This document shows, piece after piece, positions 1 to 5,671 of a stretch of 5,715 nucleotides of DNA; positions within the stretch are counted from its first letter, which is position 1; each line of letters begins with the position of its first letter. Source of the DNA: Azoarcus sp. (GTDB lineage: Bacteria > Pseudomonadota > Gammaproteobacteria > Burkholderiales > Rhodocyclaceae). Below the pieces are notes generated by a model that searched no databases, had not been told where the DNA came from, and saw only the letters and a program-made list of their open reading frames with translations. The position numbers and the translations under genes are program-made. Location: contig JALNWS010000229.1 in NCBI GenBank assembly GCA_023230755.1, forward strand, positions 1 through 5,715, read 5' to 3'.

Positions 1-403
1 CCTGTCGCCGTCGGTACGAACGTTCGTAGTCGCCCAGGTTATGCGCGATCCCGATGCACAAGGGGATTCGCAACCAGCGATTGAGCAACAACATCATGTT
101 GACCGGCTTGAACCGGTTACAGACCACCACATCGAACCGCTCCTCACGGCAGAAGCGGTATAGGCGCCACAAGGCGCGAAGTCGCGCGCCCTTGAGCTGC
201 GCATCGGAAAACTCGAAATAGACCGAGCGTTCTGCGCGACTCACAGGATCGTCCGCAGCCGGACGTCCCTTGAGGAAAGCGGAGACAACTTCGTAACGAT
301 CGGCAGGCAGACTCAGCACGATCTGTTCGGCCAGATCGGCGAAGCTGTGATGCTTGACGTTATAGTCCGGCTGAAGCTGAAGAACCTTGATTCGTTTTTT
401 CAT
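1..403 (-). CDS. Glycosyltransferase, family 4-like, N-terminal part (3' end outside window)
   Basis: Reading leftward from ATG at 403-401, the frame is open to the window edge and gives 134 residues starting MKKRIKVLQLQPDYNV; the C-terminal half is not in the window. It resembles the N-terminal Rossmann domain of GT-B glycosyltransferases: a beta-strand start (IKVLQLQ), a helix (FADLAEQIVLSL), then FDVVVCNRFKP (about residues 90-100) and IGIAHNLGDYER (about 117-128). The RFKP and GDYER motifs recur with similar spacing in the glycosyltransferase at 1290-2417, so the two are probably paralogues. Its ATG overlaps the stop of the preceding gene as ATGA (400-403), which fixes the start and suggests translational coupling; the Shine-Dalgarno is weak (AGGCG). 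A role adding a sugar to lipopolysaccharide core at the cytoplasmic face is inferred from msbA nearby. The donor and acceptor cannot be read, and the catalytic EX7E region lies outside the window. Confidence 0.8.
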   Translation of the reverse strand, partial: MKKRIKVLQLQPDYNVKHHSFADLAEQIVLSLPADRYEVVSAFLKGRPAADDPVSRAERSVYFEFSDAQLKGARLRALWRLYRFCREERFDVVVCNRFKPVNMMLLLNRWLRIPLCIGIAHNLGDYERSYRRRQ

Positions 404-1293
404 GATTGGATCGCCTGAAACCCGGCTTCACTCATCTCCCAGCAACCATTGGCTGCGAGCACGCCTAGCGATTCTGCATCCTGTTGCGGCAATGAGGCCC
501 ACGCGTTCTTCTTCCAGACAGGGAAGTGAAAATAGGGGAATGTCCGCCCCCCATCGCGATCGTTGCTCAAGACACCGTGGTCCCAGAACCAACGCTGCGG
601 GAAGTCGAAGCCCCCGTCAATCCAGGGCACTTTCGCATTTGGGGTACTGAAAGCCTCGACAAACTCTGCCCGCCGATACCAAGGATTTGCCTGTGCGCCA
701 AGCCGGAACATCCACTCTGGCCAGTTCTTGTGGCGGATGAAAACCCGGCTGAATGCGCCCTCGTCGAGCGCGTAGTGCTTCTGGTCCGCGAACAGCGTCT
801 GCCAGTTCCTGATGCGGAAAAAGGCTTCGCGCATGCGCTTCGTGTTTCTCAGCAGACAGCAATGGCCTGACACCCGTCGCCGGTGGGTGGACAGCAGATC
901 CTTGTGGGCCAGCCGCTCCGGGGTGAAATAGGCCCGCAAGTCACCGAACACAAGGTCGAGATCACCGAATGCCCAGAAGTCGTAGCAACGCAATTCCTCT
1001 TCATGGATGTAGCCGAGCGCAGGCTTCAGATCGCACAGCTTGTAAGGGTTCTGCGGCGCGAATTCGATTCCCAGCACCAGGGAGACGCGCGCGCAATACG
1101 CGTCGTAAGCGATATCCACGATGCGCACGTTGGGCGGGCAGTGCTCGATCTGGCCGCAATCGGAGTACAGCAGCCAGTCCACGCTCGGGTTGGCACGACA
1201 GCTCTCCAGGAAGAACGGCATCCAGAACGGCCACCGCCCAAAATACGGAATGACGAAGCACAGGCTCGGCAGCGACAGACCTGGGGCGCTCAT
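400..1293 (-). CDS. DUF6625-like protein, putative glycosyltransferase-like, function unknown
   Basis: Encodes 297 residues if started at ATG 1293-1291, which overlaps the stop of the upstream glycosyltransferase as ATGA, with GGGGG nine bases upstream. In-frame ATGs at 1299 and 1404 exist, but the latter would add 37 residues lying wholly over the upstream gene. The N-terminus FVIPYFGRWPFWMPFFLES...NPSVDWLLYSD (about residues 13-45) matches my memory of the DUF6625 pattern (IPYFG, NP.(I/V)D, a terminal acidic residue). Next come YKLCDLKPALG (about 84-94), FWAFGDLDLVFGDL (about 106-119) and ALDEGAFS (about 175-182). DLD at 111-113 could act like the metal-binding DXD of GT-A glycosyltransferases; this is inference. 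No signal peptide or membrane segment is evident, so it is probably cytoplasmic. The protein is rich in Trp and other aromatics. It sits between two related glycosyltransferases, so a part in the same surface-glycan pathway is likely. Family assignment is fairly secure; biochemical function is unknown. Confidence 0.8.
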   Translation of the reverse strand: MSAPGLSLPSLCFVIPYFGRWPFWMPFFLESCRANPSVDWLLYSDCGQIEHCPPNVRIVDIAYDAYCARVSLVLGIEFAPQNPYKLCDLKPALGYIHEEELRCYDFWAFGDLDLVFGDLRAYFTPERLAHKDLLSTHRRRVSGHCCLLRNTKRMREAFFRIRNWQTLFADQKHYALDEGAFSRVFIRHKNWPEWMFRLGAQANPWYRRAEFVEAFSTPNAKVPWIDGGFDFPQRWFWDHGVLSNDRDGGRTFPYFHFPVWKKNAWASLPQQDAESLGVLAANGCWEMSEAGFQAIQS

Positions 1294-2417
1294 CCGCATA
1301 CGCCCCCGAGCACATCCCGCACCATCGGCAGCGCGAAAAAGCGTCGCCGTGCGGCCTCGTCCGAGAAGGCTTCGTGCAGGCGCATCAAACTGTGACGGGC
1401 ACACTCGTCCTTGCGCGACGCTGACCAGCCGGCATGCTCGACCAGCAAGCGTGCGAGCGCCGCATCATCTCCAAGCGGGAACAGGCTACCGGCCTCACCG
1501 ACCACTTCGGGGGCTCCACCGCAGTTGGTAGCAATCACCGGTACACCGGCGGCCATCGCCTCAAGCAGGACCATGCCGAAAGGCTCGTGATCGGAACTGA
1601 GTGCGAACACGTTGAAGGCGGCGAAGGCCTGCCACGCATCCGGCACCTGGCCCATGAAGCGAACCTTGTCACCGAGACCGAGCGACTCAACCTGTGCACG
1701 CAAGGTTTTCTCCAGCCGCCCCTTGCCCAGGATGACAAGCTGCGCCGCCTCGGGCAGTTGCGGCAAAGCCCGGGCGAACGCTCGCACCAGCGTGGCCTGG
1801 TCCTTGTCGGGATGAAGACGGCCGACATTGCCAACAATGAAGGCATCCGGCGCAAGGCCGAGGCGTTCACGCGCAGCGGCACGCGGCAACTGCCCCGCCC
1901 GCACCACATCGACGTCGATCCGGTTGTGCAGGGTTTCGATCCGCCCCTCGGGCCAGCTCGGCACCCCACGGCGAATGTCATCCCGGATCGCATCCGAAAC
2001 CCCGAGCAGGCCGAGCCGCTTGCCGAACCAGCGCGCAAAAAGCTGATGCGAAAGCCGCTCATAATCGCCGAAGGCGTGATGCACACCGATGACGGGGAGC
2101 TTCGTCGCCCAGCACGATATGTGGATGGGCTTGAACCGGTGTGCGATGACAAGCCGGAAATCCCGATCAGCCACGATCTGGCGCAAGCGCCGCATCGCAT
2201 CCAGTTTCAGCCCGCGCACGTCCTTGCCGTCATAGTTGAGGAAGATGACCTCGTCTGACGCCGAACCGGCTTCGACCTCCGCGCTCGGCGGGTCGGTCAG
2301 ATAGACTGTCGTTACTTTGTAGGGCGTGTCGCGAAAGAGCGTGGCGTACTGGCGGGCCACATCCCGGAACGGGCCATAATGGCAGTGGCAGAATTGCAGG
2401 ATTCGGGCTTGAGTCAA
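1290..2417 (-). CDS. Glycosyltransferase family 4 (GT-B fold), probably LPS core
   Basis: Encodes 375 residues from a TTG start at 2417-2415. GT-B architecture: the N-terminal domain has ILQFCHCHYGPF (about residues 6-17), LVIAHRFKP (89-97) and VIGVHHAFGDYER (109-121). The C-terminal nucleotide-sugar domain starts with VGNVGRLHPDKD (195-206) and LVILGKGR (227-234), and ends in EPFGMVLLEAMAAGVPVIATNCGG. That last stretch contains the family-4 EX7E motif (Glu278 and Glu286) that contacts the donor. The product should transfer a sugar from a nucleotide donor at the cytoplasmic face of the inner membrane; which sugar cannot be told. The frame is open back to ATG 2585, but that would run into msbA and add 56 low-quality residues. 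TTG at 2417 is chosen because GGAG lies five bases upstream and homologous proteins begin just before the RILQF strand. The gene follows msbA by 112 bases and overlaps the next gene by four bases (ATGA). No frameshift is seen. Confidence 0.9.
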   Translation of the reverse strand: MTQARILQFCHCHYGPFRDVARQYATLFRDTPYKVTTVYLTDPPSAEVEAGSASDEVIFLNYDGKDVRGLKLDAMRRLRQIVADRDFRLVIAHRFKPIHISCWATKLPVIGVHHAFGDYERLSHQLFARWFGKRLGLLGVSDAIRDDIRRGVPSWPEGRIETLHNRIDVDVVRAGQLPRAAARERLGLAPDAFIVGNVGRLHPDKDQATLVRAFARALPQLPEAAQLVILGKGRLEKTLRAQVESLGLGDKVRFMGQVPDAWQAFAAFNVFALSSDHEPFGMVLLEAMAAGVPVIATNCGGAPEVVGEAGSLFPLGDDAALARLLVEHAGWSASRKDECARHSLMRLHEAFSDEAARRRFFALPMVRDVLGGVCG

Positions 2418-2422
2418 AACAT

Positions 2423-2427
2423 CTCCA
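2423..2427 (-). promoter_or_regulatory. Shine-Dalgarno deciding the TTG start of the family 4 glycosyltransferase
   Basis: On the minus strand TGGAG ends five bases before TTG 2417-2415. An ATG at 2422-2420 touches this site directly and opens only a two-codon frame (ATG TTT TGA), so it is not a plausible start. A GTG at 2447-2445 in the right frame has no purine-rich site in front of it. TTG is therefore the best-supported start, though it is a rare codon for this use. Confidence 0.55.
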
Positions 2428-2455
2428 GACGGCCGGCACTTGAACACATGAACAA

Positions 2456-2475
2456 GGGTCGGGCCTATGCGACCC
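2456..2475. other. 6-bp inverted repeat (leader hairpin) before the glycosyltransferase
   Basis: GGGTCG (2456-2461) and CGACCC (2470-2475) are perfect inverted copies around an eight-base loop. On the minus strand the hairpin lies between msbA and the glycosyltransferase, about 40 bases ahead of the TTG start. It is followed by TTGTTC, not a T-run, so it is not a convincing terminator. It could be an mRNA processing or stability element, or chance in GC-rich DNA. Confidence 0.4.
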
Positions 2476-2489
2476 GAACACAGCCCTGA

Positions 2490-2495
2490 ATTATA
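2490..2495 (-). promoter_or_regulatory. Possible -10 element (TATAAT) for the glycosyltransferase genes
   Basis: A perfect TATAAT lies on the minus strand in the 112-base gap after msbA, about 73 bases before the TTG start. At 16-18 bases upstream I see only poor -35 candidates (AATTCC, TAATTC, ATAATT), and no TGN extension precedes the -10. It may be an internal promoter that lets the glycosyltransferases be expressed apart from msbA. The evidence is one hexamer in a GC-rich region. Confidence 0.3.
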
Positions 2496-2529
2496 GCTGG
2501 ACGCCGGAAAAGGAATTATCGCCGGCGGT

Positions 2530-4323
2530 TCAGGCGCCCGCTTCGTCCCTGAACTGCATCGAATGCAATCGTGCGTAGTGCCCACCCGCAGCGAGCAGCT
2601 CGGCGTGCGTGCCGCGCTCCACCAGATGGCCCTGGTCCATCACCAGAATCATGTCCGCGCGCTCTATCGTCGACAGACGGTGCGCGATCACCAGCGTCGT
2701 CCGTCCGCGCGTGGCATGATCGAGCGCAGCCTGGATATGCCGCTCCGACTCGGTGTCGAGCGCGGAGGTCGCCTCATCGAGAATCAGGATGGGCGCGTCC
2801 TTGAGCAGTGCCCTCGCGATTGCCAGGCGTTGCCGCTGGCCACCCGAGAGCGACACACCGTTCTCGCCGATCTCGGTGTCGAAGCCCTGCGGCAAGCGGT
2901 CAATGAACTCACGCGCATAGGCCGCATCCGCAGCCTTCTCCACCGCGTCGCGCGGCGTACCCGCAAGATCGCCATAGGCAATGTTGTTCGCCACCGTGTC
3001 GTTGAACAGCGTGACCTGCTGTGTGACCAGTGCAATCTGCTGGCGGAGGTTACGCAAGGCGAAGTCCTGCACTGCAATGCCGTCAATCAGGATCTCACCC
3101 TGGTCGTGGATGTAGAAGCGCGGGATCAGGTTGGCCAGCGTCGACTTCCCGCTGCCCGAACGCCCCACCAGCGCCACCATCTGCCCCGGTTCAACCTCGA
3201 AGCTGATGCTGTCCAGCACCTTGCGCTCCGTGCCCGGGTAGCTGAAGCTGAGGTCCTTGACGGTCAGGCGCCCTTCGACCCGCTGCCGGGTGATCGTGCC
3301 CTGATCGAGTTCGGGCGCCTCGTCGAGCTGACTGAAAATGCTCTCTGCCCCCGCCAAACCCTTCTGAATTGTTGAGCTGACTTCGGACAATTGCCGGATC
3401 GGCTTCGGCAGCAGGCCTGCGGCGGTGATGTAGGCCACCAGCTCACCCGCAGTGGAGTCGCCGCGCAGCCACAGCACCAGAAACAACAACACGGCCATCG
3501 CGGAATACGTGACCAGCTGCAGCGTCGGGGTGTAGGTGGCCCCGGTTTTTACCATGCGTAACTGCTTGCGGGTGTTGTCTTCGCTCGCGGCGCGGAAACG
3601 TGCCGACTCGTAGGCCTCACCGCCAAAGCTGCGCACCACGCGGTAGCCCTGAATGGTTTCCGAGGCGACATGGGTGACGTCCCCCATCGCTGCCTGAATC
3701 TTCTTCGCCTGCTTGCGGAATTTCTTGCTCGCACTGCCCACCAGCACGCCGATCACGGGAAGGATGGCGACCATGACCAAGGTGAGTTTCCAGTTCATCC
3801 ACAGCAGATAGCCGAACAGGAAGACGATGGTCAGACCTTCACGGATCACCACCTTGATGGCATCGGTGGCCGCCCCCGTCACCATGGTCACGTTGAACGT
3901 GATACGGGAAATGAGGTGGCCGGAGTTGTTACTGTCGAAATAGCTGTTGGGCAGCCGCAGCAGACTGTCGAACAGCGCCAGTCGCAAGTCGTGGACCAGA
4001 CCGAGCGAAACCTGGGCGATGAAGTAGTTACCCAGGTAGGAGCCAAGCCCCTGCCAAGCCGCGATCGCCACGATCAGTGCTGGCACGGCCTGCATCAGCG
4101 CAAGCTCCCCGAGCAGCGGGATGCCGGAAAAAACGGCGAGCTCGGGGTTGTTCAAGCCATCGACAAAATACTTCAATACGCCAGCCAGCATGGGCTGAGA
4201 CGACGCGAAGATGACGAAGCCGACGATACTGATCGCAAACAGGCCGACATAGGGCCGGACGTAGGTCAGCAGCCGCAGATAGATCTTCAGGCTGGAACTT
4301 GATGTGGCGTCGGAATGCGGCAT
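2530..4323 (-). CDS. msbA: Lipid A export ABC transporter, ATP-binding/permease protein MsbA
   Basis: Encodes 597 residues, close to the usual ~580-600 of MsbA half-transporters. The N-terminal ABC type-1 membrane domain starts SLKIYLRLLTYVRPY and has hydrophobic segments near residues 27-47, 78-98, 158-175, 179-197, 268-287 and, less clearly, 295-306. The ATPase domain follows: aromatic A-loop Tyr362, Walker A GRSGSGKST (388-396), Q-loop VTQQ (433-436), signature LSGGQ (492-496), Walker B ILILDE (512-517), D-loop SALD (520-523) and H-loop His548. All catalytic residues are intact. As known for the family, a homodimer in the inner membrane uses ATP to flip lipid A-core to the periplasmic leaflet. 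Start ATG 4323 fits the family N-terminus, but its Shine-Dalgarno is poor (ACCCGA). A porin terminator separates it from the gene upstream, so it needs its own promoter in 4324-4436. Glycosyltransferases downstream support a lipopolysaccharide role. A related multidrug or glycolipid exporter is less likely. Confidence 0.95.
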   Translation of the reverse strand: MPHSDATSSSSLKIYLRLLTYVRPYVGLFAISIVGFVIFASSQPMLAGVLKYFVDGLNNPELAVFSGIPLLGELALMQAVPALIVAIAAWQGLGSYLGNYFIAQVSLGLVHDLRLALFDSLLRLPNSYFDSNNSGHLISRITFNVTMVTGAATDAIKVVIREGLTIVFLFGYLLWMNWKLTLVMVAILPVIGVLVGSASKKFRKQAKKIQAAMGDVTHVASETIQGYRVVRSFGGEAYESARFRAASEDNTRKQLRMVKTGATYTPTLQLVTYSAMAVLLFLVLWLRGDSTAGELVAYITAAGLLPKPIRQLSEVSSTIQKGLAGAESIFSQLDEAPELDQGTITRQRVEGRLTVKDLSFSYPGTERKVLDSISFEVEPGQMVALVGRSGSGKSTLANLIPRFYIHDQGEILIDGIAVQDFALRNLRQQIALVTQQVTLFNDTVANNIAYGDLAGTPRDAVEKAADAAYAREFIDRLPQGFDTEIGENGVSLSGGQRQRLAIARALLKDAPILILDEATSALDTESERHIQAALDHATRGRTTLVIAHRLSTIERADMILVMDQGHLVERGTHAELLAAGGHYARLHSMQFRDEAGA

Positions 4324-4350
4324 TCGGGTTCGGTCAGAACGGGGCTGTCG

Positions 4351-4356
4351 ATGGTA
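4351..4356 (-). promoter_or_regulatory. Weak extended -10 candidate for msbA
   Basis: The minus strand reads TGCTACCAT, an extended -10 pattern (TG, one base, then TACCAT, four of six matches to TATAAT), 27 bases before the msbA ATG. No good -35 is visible at 16-18 bases. A better -35-like hexamer (TTGAAA, minus strand, near 4396-4391) has no matching -10 at normal spacing. msbA must have a promoter in this interval if the porin terminator is efficient, but its position is uncertain. Confidence 0.2.
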
Positions 4357-4382
4357 GCACGATGACCTGACAGCATCGAAAA

Positions 4383-4426
4383 AGAGCGGATTTCAAACGA
4401 CTCTGACCCCTTTGATCCTTTGATCC
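4383..4426. repeat. Repeat-like element in the msbA leader: tandem TTTGATCC plus degenerate inverted repeat
   Basis: Two perfect tandem copies of TTTGATCC lie at 4411-4418 and 4419-4426. They are flanked by CGACTCTGACCCC (4398-4410), whose minus-strand form is GGGGTCAGAGTCG. AGAGCGG (4383-4389) and CGACTCT (4398-4404) form an imperfect seven-position stem with one mismatch and one wobble, followed on the minus strand by five T (4383-4379). From memory, GGGGTCAGAGTCG-type sequences are common as dispersed intergenic palindromes in betaproteobacteria; that is recollection, not a search result. No mobile gene is present here. Confidence 0.45.
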
Positions 4427-4438
4427 TGGGCGTACACG

Positions 4439-4466
4439 AAAAAACGGGCGCCGAGGCGCCCGTTTT
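4439..4466 (-). terminator. Rho-independent terminator of the porin gene
   Basis: AAAACGGGCGCC (4441-4452) and GGCGCCCGTTTT (4455-4466) are perfect 12-base inverted copies, in practice an 11-bp stem closing a four-base loop. On the minus strand the stem runs straight into six T (4444-4439). It begins 23 bases after the porin stop codon, the expected place for its terminator. It should insulate msbA from porin transcription. No gene in the window runs toward it on the plus strand. Confidence 0.93.
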
Positions 4467-4472
4467 CGCTAA

Positions 4473-4488
4473 CTCGTCGGGAGACGAG
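4473..4488. other. Small hairpin directly after the porin stop codon
   Basis: CTCGTC (4473-4478) and GACGAG (4483-4488) are perfect inverted copies around a four-base loop (GGGA on plus, TCCC on minus). The stem starts one base after the porin TAA and six bases before the terminator stem. It lacks a T-run, so it is not itself a terminator. Together with the terminator it makes a compact two-hairpin 3' UTR. Confidence 0.55.
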
Positions 4489-4489
4489 A

Positions 4490-5551
4490 TTAGAAGGTGT
4501 GACGAATACCAGCAACGAATACGTTGGAGTCCTTGCCCGTCACTTCCATAGCTGCGGTACCGGTCCCGACCGTCTCTGCATCAACTACACCGTAGGCGAG
4601 ACCGTTGTCGTTGCTCGTACGGTTGTAGCCTGCGTAAAGCGTGGTGCGCTTCGACATGGCGTGGGTGTAAGCAACAGTCCAGCTGTTCGAATCAGCATCA
4701 CCGCCTGCGGCTTGATCAACAGTCGCACGGCCATAGGCAACGTGCACATTGCCAGCGGTCGACACCGGCACGATCACGCCAAGTTGCCACAGCTTCGCAT
4801 CAATGCCATCGGCGTTATTGAGATTCTTAGCAGCTTGGTACGAACCTGCCAGGGAAACAACGCCGAAGTCGTAGCTACCACCGACCAGCCATTCTTTCGC
4901 GTCTTTCTTAGCAGCGGCATTGGACTTCACGCCTTGATAAACAGCACCGACCTTGACCGGGCCGTTTGCATATTCAAGACCGAGACCGTATGCGTCATCA
5001 CCAGAGACGTCGCTGGTTGCAACTTCAGTTGCACCCAGTGCATAGATTGCACGAGCCTTAACAGCACCAAAGGTGGCGTTATATGCAACCGAGTTATCCC
5101 AGCGTGCAGTGCTAGCCGGCTGGATGGTCGACTTCATACCGCCCGACAGAACGGCTTGCGGGGAGATCGCAGCGCTTGCGAGCGCGTCGTACTGGAAGTC
5201 ATAGCCAGGCGCGTACTGACGGCCCAGCGACACGGTACCGTAGCTGCTGGACAGGCCAACATACGACTGACGATGGAACTGACGGGTGGATGAAGCCTGC
5301 CCGTTATCAATATCAAAACCTTGCTCAAGCACGAACACAGCCTTCAGGCCGTTGCCCAGATCTTCCGAACCCTTGAAACCCAGACGGCTGCCCGACAGGC
5401 CACCACTCTGAATGCCGCGCAGGTCGTTCTTGCCAGAAGAACCGAAAGCCATGTAGGCATCAGCAACACCATAAACGGTAACGTTCGACTGAGCGAAGGC
5501 AGGTGCGGACATCAGGCCGGCGATAGCCAGCGCGATCAGTTTCTTTTGCAT
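4490..5551 (-). CDS. Outer-membrane porin, Gram-negative (trimeric, betaproteobacterial type)
   Basis: Encodes 353 residues, typical of 16-stranded trimeric general porins of betaproteobacteria. It starts with a Sec signal peptide (KK, a hydrophobic core, then APAFA) with likely cleavage after Ala20. The mature protein starts QSNVTVYGVADAY, the usual first strand. Family motifs follow: SRLGFKGSEDLGNGLKAVF (about 55-73) and RQSYVGLSSSYGTVSLGRQ (about 94-112), leading into the region expected to form constriction loop 3. Alternating strands follow, to a C-terminal VAGIRHTF whose last Phe is the outer-membrane assembly signal. Role: passive diffusion of small hydrophilic solutes; selectivity cannot be read. 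The ATG at 5551 has AGAGGAG six bases upstream. The gene has its own terminator and is probably monocistronic here. It appears lower in GC than its neighbours, which I take as highly-expressed codon use rather than transfer. Assigning a specific porin name is not justified. Confidence 0.95.
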   Translation of the reverse strand: MQKKLIALAIAGLMSAPAFAQSNVTVYGVADAYMAFGSSGKNDLRGIQSGGLSGSRLGFKGSEDLGNGLKAVFVLEQGFDIDNGQASSTRQFHRQSYVGLSSSYGTVSLGRQYAPGYDFQYDALASAAISPQAVLSGGMKSTIQPASTARWDNSVAYNATFGAVKARAIYALGATEVATSDVSGDDAYGLGLEYANGPVKVGAVYQGVKSNAAAKKDAKEWLVGGSYDFGVVSLAGSYQAAKNLNNADGIDAKLWQLGVIVPVSTAGNVHVAYGRATVDQAAGGDADSNSWTVAYTHAMSKRTTLYAGYNRTSNDNGLAYGVVDAETVGTGTAAMEVTGKDSNVFVAGIRHTF

Positions 5552-5557
5552 GTGTTT

Positions 5558-5564
5558 CTCCTCT
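5558..5564 (-). promoter_or_regulatory. Strong Shine-Dalgarno of the porin gene
   Basis: AGAGGAG on the minus strand lies six bases before the porin ATG. It is the strongest ribosome-binding site in the window, consistent with an abundant outer-membrane protein, and it fixes the start just ahead of the signal peptide. Confidence 0.85.
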
Positions 5565-5628
5565 AGTTGAAGTTGAGAATGCAGCTTGGCTGGATCCCGA
5601 CTTACCTCTCATGCGAGAAGTTGAAGCG

Positions 5629-5671
5629 ATTCTGCGCATTGAGCCATGACTCACGCAAGCGTCAACGTCAA
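5629..5671 (-). promoter_or_regulatory. Candidate porin promoter region with tandem TTGACG
   Basis: Two tandem TTGACG hexamers, each five of six matches to a -35 box, lie on the minus strand at 5671-5666 and 5665-5660. The second is followed at 17 bases by TCAATG (5642-5637), a poor -10. An alternative pair is TTGCGT (5658-5653) with CAGAAT (5634-5629) at 18 bases. Neither is convincing. The region also holds an imperfect dyad (TGAC and ACGC against GCGT and GTCA), which could be an operator. Nothing else is recognisable in 5565-5715. Confidence 0.3.

Noticed and set aside
1294..1404. Longer start (ATG 1404) for the DUF6625-like gene
   Set aside because: The 37 extra residues overlap the 3' end of the glycosyltransferase and are Arg/Ala-rich with no family resemblance; the ATGA overlap at 1293 is a better start.
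1434..2258. Long plus-strand open frame (274 codons) opposite the family 4 glycosyltransferase
   Set aside because: It is antisense to a gene with clear GT-B motifs, its translation has no recognisable domain, and long antisense frames are common in GC-rich coding DNA.
2505..2526. Direct repeat CGCCGG flanking an A/T-rich stretch near the msbA stop
   Set aside because: Six-base GC repeats are expected by chance here, and no insertion or hairpin logic supports it.
2418..2585. Longer start (ATG 2585) for the family 4 glycosyltransferase
   Set aside because: It would overlap the msbA 3' end by 56 bases and add residues that do not look like a GT-B N-terminus.
2563..3375. Plus-strand open frame (270 codons) opposite the msbA ATPase domain
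   Set aside because: It mirrors the conserved Walker, signature and H-loop coding sequence; the translated protein is rich in Arg, Gln and His and resembles no family.
3670..4302. Plus-strand open frame (210 codons) opposite the msbA membrane domain
   Set aside because: His/Gln/Asp-rich composition typical of the antisense of hydrophobic codons, with no motif.
4499..5293. Plus-strand open frame (264 codons) opposite the porin gene
   Set aside because: Antisense of a well-supported porin; no start signal or domain supports it.
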